From contig JADHZB010001929.1 of the NCBI GenBank assembly GCA_015657535.1, positions 7,584-32,140 on the forward strand: a stretch of 24,557 bases of DNA, read 5' to 3'. The DNA comes from Nephromyces sp. MM_2019. Lineage: Eukaryota > Apicomplexa > Aconoidasida > Nephromycida. Position numbers and translations under genes: made by a program. The notes below the pieces were generated by a model. That model saw only the letters and a list, made by a program, of their open reading frames with translations, searched no databases and was not told where the DNA came from. Below are positions 20,329 to 24,557 of this stretch, piece by piece (positions within the stretch are counted from its first letter, which is position 1; each line of letters begins with the position of its first letter).

Positions 20329-23300
20329 CTGTAGGAACAAACTATCAATTCAACCTCTAGTTTGTACATTATTTCCTGAAAAAATTATTAGCGAGCTAAA
20401 ATCTGCCGAGATGGCGATTGCCCGAGTTGATCATAAACAGCACAAAACTACGCCTTTGCTCAAAGGCAGAGATTCTCAACTACAGCCTCAAGCATCACAG
20501 CAAAAATAATACACATACACACACAAGGAGAAAAAAAATACACACCAATACGCGGGTTCTTAATTGGAAAAATAAAAGAAAAAGCCCTACACTACAACAC
20601 GCACACAGACACACACAAAATCCCAGTTACTAGAAGCAACTTGATATTCAGTCACAGTAGGATAAGGGGAACTGAGAAATTCAACAACATGCATTACACC
20701 TGAGTGCCCCCCTCCCCCATCAGAAGCAAAAAAAATTCCAAAAGACTGAAAAATGAGTAATCACAGAAAAAAAATGTGGTCTTCAGAGCAATAAAGTTAG
20801 CAAGACATCCGCAAATTTGCAGAAATAAAGGTGCTGCAGCTGTAATAGCGTTACATTATCACCTAATAGTACAAACTGCACGTTTCCATCATCACTTGGT
20901 GAAAAAAAAGCGATTTAGACGAAAACGAGCTACATATATATTTCATGGGTGGTTACCAGCGAAAATTTTGAAATCGCCTTTTATAAGGAATAAAACAAAG
21001 AAAGCCCGAAGCTGATTTGCATATTAAAGCTCTTTAATTACCAAATTGCACACAATTTGATGTCAGACTGTGCTTCCTGAACTTTCTTAAAAACGCTTCA
21101 TGGATGCCATATCTTACATTACAAACTTAAACGAAAAGTTTCGATAACTTCAGTTTAATCTCAAAGTGGAATCCATAACTTACTGTTTCATTGTTAGAAG
21201 AGATTCTCAAACAAAATCCACTTCTTCAACAAATAAGACGGAAAAATACCCATAAAATTACCCCACAAAAAACCCGAAAAAGTCAAATTTTATAAACATT
21301 AAATCCATGAAAAAAAGCCACACATACCTTTCGATGGTTCTAGGCTATAATAACACTCCTTTAAGGTGCTGTCACCATGGCTAGTGTCTAAATTACGTTC
21401 TTTAATCGTATAATCGGCCACAATATTGAATCGCTCCATAAGAGTATCAAGCATACCATGTACTTCCTGCAGAGAATCATATAGAGGTTAGAATAAGCAT
21501 GAAAACTACAATATATTTCAGTAATCACGATCTTCAAGAAATAAAAAAAGGGCACACACAAAGACACTTGAGAGTTAAGGGGAGTTTGCGAGCACGCAAG
21601 TCATGGCAAAAACATAAATAAAATATACAAACATTATTTCGCTTTTTTTTTCAAGAGTATTTTTGCTGAAAAAGGTCGATTGTTCACTACAAATAGTAAA
21701 TCAGATAGCAAAAATAATACGATTGAAACTAGTAAATTCATAAACATAGGAGTAATCTTGCTATTTAAGGTGTGGCCATCAAGGAGAGCATTTATATAAA
21801 GCTTTAAATTATATAAAAAGATGTAGAAATTACCTCGAAGCAAAGTACTTTAAAGATGTGTGTAAAAATCGATTAGAACAAGACTTGATTTTCTTCAAAA
21901 TTGTCCGTTATTGCAGGCCAGAAAATCTCAGAAGCGATATATATGCATTAAAGGAAACGAGTAAGTATCTAATAAATATCAAACTCTCCCAGAGCTCTAC
22001 AAATAGAAAATGCACGTTTTAGATAAAAAAAATGCTTTTTCTCTTTCATACAAAAAACGGATAAAAATGCTCTAACCAAACTCCATTTATAGGAGAAAAA
22101 CAAAAGCTAACATTGGTGTACGAAATCTGCATCAGCACTATGTGTAGTTCCACACACGCTCACCGCTAATCCAGCAGTTGAACTATTTGCATACAAAACA
22201 GCACATCTTGAAATGTTCCGACCGCCAGTCTCTGCGGCTTCGTCAAGTGCCACGATGTCTCCAAGCTGCCAGAAGAAAAATCATACACACAAAGCACACA
22301 AATGAAGAACGAAATCATAGAAAGCAAACTGCGATATTATTGCATAAACAGAGAATATCTACACATCAATATAAACTAGATTGAAGATGAAGGTCTCTTT
22401 GGTGCCATAAACAGAGAATATCTACACATCAATATAAACTAGATTGAAGATGAAGGTCTCTTTGGTGCCATAAACAGAGAATATCTACACATCAATATAA
22501 ACTAGATTGAAGATGAAGGTCTCTTTGGTGCCATAAACAGAGAATATCTACACATCAATATAAACTAGATTGAAGATGAAGGTCTCTTTGGTGCCATAAA
22601 CAGAGAATATCTACACATCAATATAAACTAGATTGAAGATGAAGGTCTCNNTGGTGCCATAAACAGAGAATATCTACACATCAATATAAACTAGATTGAA
22701 GATGAAGGTCTCTCTGGTGCCATAAACAGAGAATATCTACACATCAATATAAACTAGATTGAAGATGAAGGTCTCAACTTAAAGCTACGTTTTTACCTCA
22801 TAAAGTTTAAGGGGGAGTTCAGCTCCTTTGTGTGCTGCAGCACTCTTCAACAGTCCAGGAAGCAATGACGTCCTGCAGATTTCAAATTCCTTTGTCTTTG
22901 GGTTCTTTAGCCGGACAGGCCTCACAAGTTGCTAAAAGACAGCAGCATAATCGTATTCGTACTTATACTATGAAATCACTCCTTTTTCAAAAAAGATTTC
23001 GCTCAACTGGAGCATATGATATGCAGGTTAATTACCCGTATAAGCCTCTTTAGAAGCGTACATTTCACCAATGTGTAGGCTACAAAAACACAATAGCAAT
23101 AATCCCTCTTGCACACACATATACACACACACACACACATGAAGAACGTTTGCGTAGCATAGTCCACTAAAACTAGAGGGATTGGGGTAAAAAAAGCGCA
23201 AACAACAACGAGAGGGCTTGGGAACAAGCATCTAACACACAGCAGAGGCTTGTTAGCTAAAATCCAACTAATTAGCCTGTTCATACACACACACACACAC

Positions 23301-23744
23301 ATAGCCCAGCAAAATAGGAAAAAAAGTGTCAATAACTCAGTGTTACTCATGCCCTGAAACACGTATACTACCATATGCACACACAGAGACTTGAGTCTCC
23401 TCACGATAAAAAGAGCTAAAAAAATACATAATCAGTGAATTCCTTTCCAGACGGACTCCCGGCAGCCGTCGGAGATGTTTCATGCCCATCAGTTTCTCCG
23501 GAAATCTTCAAATTTGCCTGGGAATCTGGTAAGCTTCTTCTCAGCATAGTGTAAGATTCAGCAAAGGAGCAAAGGCCCCAATTTAAGCACTCATAAAATC
23601 CATTTAAGGCAAAGCAGTTTCTTGCTTGGTTGACCAAAGAATTCATGGAGAGTTGATTGATGAAAGAGGGGAAAATAGGCTTGATTTTATTGTAGCCATA
23701 GGCTATGGCTACATCTTCAGCAAGGTCACATTGATGCAGGATAT
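20204..23744 (-). CDS. FARSB: Phenylalanyl-tRNA synthetase beta subunit, C-terminal part (5' end off the window)
   Basis: The enzyme charges tRNA-Phe in the cytosol as an alpha2-beta2 class II synthetase; the beta subunit supplies editing, B5 and catalytic-like core domains. Five exons are seen in transcription order: 23744-23428, 22931-22797, 22265-22164, 21466-21328 and 20328-20204. They sum to 818 bases, two leading bases plus 272 codons with stop, and all phases agree. Motifs run in family order: ILHQCDLAEDVAIAYGYN, GFYECLNWGLCS, NPKTKEFEICRTSLLPGLLK, LYELGDIVALDE, EVHGMLDTLMERF, DPAFLP and GAMGMLHPDVL. No FDX-ACB domain is present, which fits the archaeal/eukaryotic cytosolic type. Oddities are a roughly 35-residue Ser/Gly-rich insertion in the first exon, a PGR motif shortened to PQ, and a C-terminus about 11 residues short of the usual LEINxEPFL end. 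Upstream exons are not found by 24557. Confidence 0.93.
20329..21327 (-). other. FARSB intron before the last exon
   Basis: This 999-base intron holds CA-rich runs around 20509-20620 on the plus strand (TG on the coding strand) and a C6TC5 tract at about 20707-20718, which is G-rich on the coding strand. No extra exon is needed, as the flanking peptide joins without a gap. Confidence 0.75.
21328..21466 (-). CDS. FARSB: FARSB exon: HGLLD-type helix segment
   Basis: EVHGMLDTLMERFNIVADYT corresponds to EIIHGLLDRIMQLLDV. The exon continues IKERNLDTSHGDSTLKECYY and SLEPSK before AAAG|gtatgt, phase 1. Acceptor gattctctgcag. Confidence 0.95.
21467..22163 (-). other. FARSB intron, 697 bases
   Basis: The intron is AT-rich with no recognised element. 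The flanking exons join in phase 0 and align with the family without a gap. Confidence 0.75.
22164..22265 (-). CDS. FARSB: FARSB exon: LGDIV...RN..CAV segment
   Basis: This 34-codon exon encodes LGDIVALDEAAETGGRNISR and CAVLYANSSTAGLA, matching the ISDIVxxDxxxDVGARNxRxLCAVYYNKxPG segment. The acceptor is ttcttctggcag and the donor is GCG|gtgagc. Confidence 0.95.
22343..22775. repeat. 63-bp tandem repeat (minisatellite), about 6.9 copies
   Basis: The anchor GGTGCCATAAACAG recurs at 22401, 22464, 22527, 22590, 22653 and 22716, exactly 63 bases apart; a first copy starts at 22343 and the last ends at 22775. The copies are almost identical; visible differences are the two N bases at 22650-22651 and one CTCTCT variant near 22711. 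All three frames contain stops on the coding strand, so it is not coding. It occupies about four fifths of the 531-base FARSB intron 22266-22796. Confidence 0.97.
22797..22931 (-). CDS. FARSB: FARSB exon: RTSLLPGLL motif
   Basis: The peptide reads QLVRPVRLKNPKTKEFEICR, then TSLLPGLLKSAAAHKGAELP and LKLYE. This is the highly conserved NPKTxEFxxxRTxLLPGLLK segment of the catalytic-like core. The acceptor is ctgtcttttag and the donor is GAG|gtaaaa, phase 0 on both sides. Confidence 0.96.
22932..23427 (-). other. FARSB intron with CA microsatellites
   Basis: This 496-base intron contains CA runs at 23123-23138 and 23285-23301, which are TG runs on the coding strand. The long minus-strand open frame across it (23003-23404) is explained by the TG repeats and T-rich sequence. 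Confidence 0.8.
23428..23744 (-). CDS. FARSB: FARSB exon: end of B5 domain, start of catalytic-like core
   Basis: The acceptor cttctccctcag gives phase 1, completing Asp before ILHQCDLAEDVAIAYGYNKI, the end of the B5 signature PPTRxDIxHxCDxxEDxAIAYGYN. Then come NQARNCFALNGFYECLNWGL and CSFAE. The segment from RRSLPDSQ to SGKEFTDY has no counterpart in animal FARSB. The donor GATTAT|gtattt (phase 0) is weak but gives the right join. Confidence 0.92.
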
Positions 23745-24520
23745 CTGAGGGAGAAGGGTGTTTGGGATTGTTGTGAGGCTTATAGGCTTTAATTTGAAGC
23801 TGAGCATCACTAACTTTGTTCAGTCAGTTACTTTGAGCTTAATGCAGTGCTTTGCAATGAGAAAAAGAGCATATTCTACCCTTTTTAGGGCACAAAAAGC
23901 CAATCAAAAATTCTTTTTTTTTAAGCTACGAAACAATAGGGAAAGGAGGAGAGCATGCCAAAAAGGGTGTACAAGCGTGAGTCTATTAGGGGTCTCAAAA
24001 AAGTAGAAATAAGCTACTCACTAAAGCGTGTGTGTGTAGGCCAAAAATATTGCAATCAGCTTCCACCAGGATAAAAACATAGACTTATAACGGCAGAACA
24101 AGCAGATAAGCGTGTATGATGAGGGATTCTCACTGGGAAAAAAAACACGGTTAAAACATTAATGCCACAGTGCATATCCAGAAAAACAAAGACTAAATGG
24201 CTAAAGAAGATTGAGAAAGTGTTCTACTTCCAAAATCACTTTGAAAGAGAAACACACATAAAATTTCGTCAATAAACACACGAAATTAGCGTTAATCGCA
24301 ACAACTACGGGCAAGAATAACATTAGCTGCATACACAATCATAAATTAAAACATCATTTAAACACCAGCATCAGCCAAATATATATCTATACATACACAC
24401 ACACACACACATACATACAAATAGATACAAATAGATACAAATAGATACAAATAGATACATACACACACACACATACATACATACATACAAATAGATACAA
24501 ATAGATACATACACACACAC

Positions 24521-24551
<31 letters not shown>

Positions 24552-24557
24552 CATACA
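23745..24557. other. Probable FARSB intron up to the right edge
   Basis: The phase 1 acceptor at 23745 requires an upstream exon ending in a PPTR-type motif. I searched the minus strand to the edge and found none with a donor. One stretch near 24120-24140 reads VRIPHHTRL but has no usable splice end. Confidence 0.6.
24391..24557. repeat. Compound microsatellite at right edge (CA, CATA, AAATAGATAC)
   Basis: CA runs alternate with CATA tetramers and two blocks of the 10-base unit AAATAGATAC (about four copies, then two). The array reaches the last base. Confidence 0.95.

Noticed and set aside
17460..20961. Similar 17-base words ATGGGTGGYTWCCAGCG at 17460 and 20945
   Set aside because: Two mismatches and short length make coincidence likely; no larger repeat surrounds them.
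23003..23404. 133-residue minus-strand open frame with Cys/Val runs
   Set aside because: It is translation of TG microsatellites inside a FARSB intron whose flanking exons join correctly.

Overview
The window is intron-rich nuclear DNA from a protist-like eukaryote. It has short exons, GT-AG introns of about 400-1350 bases, a T-rich and TG-rich coding strand in the housekeeping introns, and no operons. The organism is not identifiable with certainty. An alveolate or apicomplexan-like (coccidian-like) origin is my best guess, because the ISWI remodeler and tRNA synthetase are split into many small exons and the middle gene encodes a tyrosine-rich secreted protein whose composition recalls coccidian wall precursors. 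That guess is weak. Both window edges lie in GT/CA microsatellites and there are two N bases at 22650-22651, so this may be a whole contig that broke at repeats.

Layout. (1) 80-5974, plus strand: the 3' part of an ISWI/SNF2L chromatin-remodeling ATPase. The HAND, SANT and SLIDE modules are spread over five exons, followed by a short linker exon and a low-complexity last exon ending in a basic nuclear-localisation-like tail. The ATPase part is off the left edge. (2) 4986-5187, minus strand, inside the last ISWI intron: an isolated Hsp70 (DnaK/mitochondrial-type) substrate-binding-domain exon, with a possible companion exon at 5343-5396. (3) 5975-11868: 5.9 kb without a convincing protein gene, holding a GC-rich 190-base segment (9675-9864) that can fold into a closed multi-hairpin structure. 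(4) 11869-17191, plus strand: a seven-exon gene for an unrecognised 428-residue secreted protein with a tyrosine-rich exon; all six introns are phase 1, so every internal exon is frame-neutral. (5) 17192-20203: about 3 kb of A-rich sequence with no supported gene and a perfect 12-bp hairpin just past the end of the next gene. (6) 20204-23744, minus strand: the last five recognised exons of the cytosolic phenylalanyl-tRNA synthetase beta subunit; its 5' part is off the right edge. One of its introns is mostly a 63-bp tandem repeat.

The genes do not form a pathway. The ISWI and synthetase genes face each other with the secreted-protein gene between them. Most true exons here are shorter than 60 codons; they were found by matching protein families and by checking that splice phases agree across every junction. 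In all three genes the summed exon lengths keep the frame exactly. The main novelty candidates are the secreted protein, the antisense Hsp70 exon, the structured element at 9.7 kb and the intron minisatellite.
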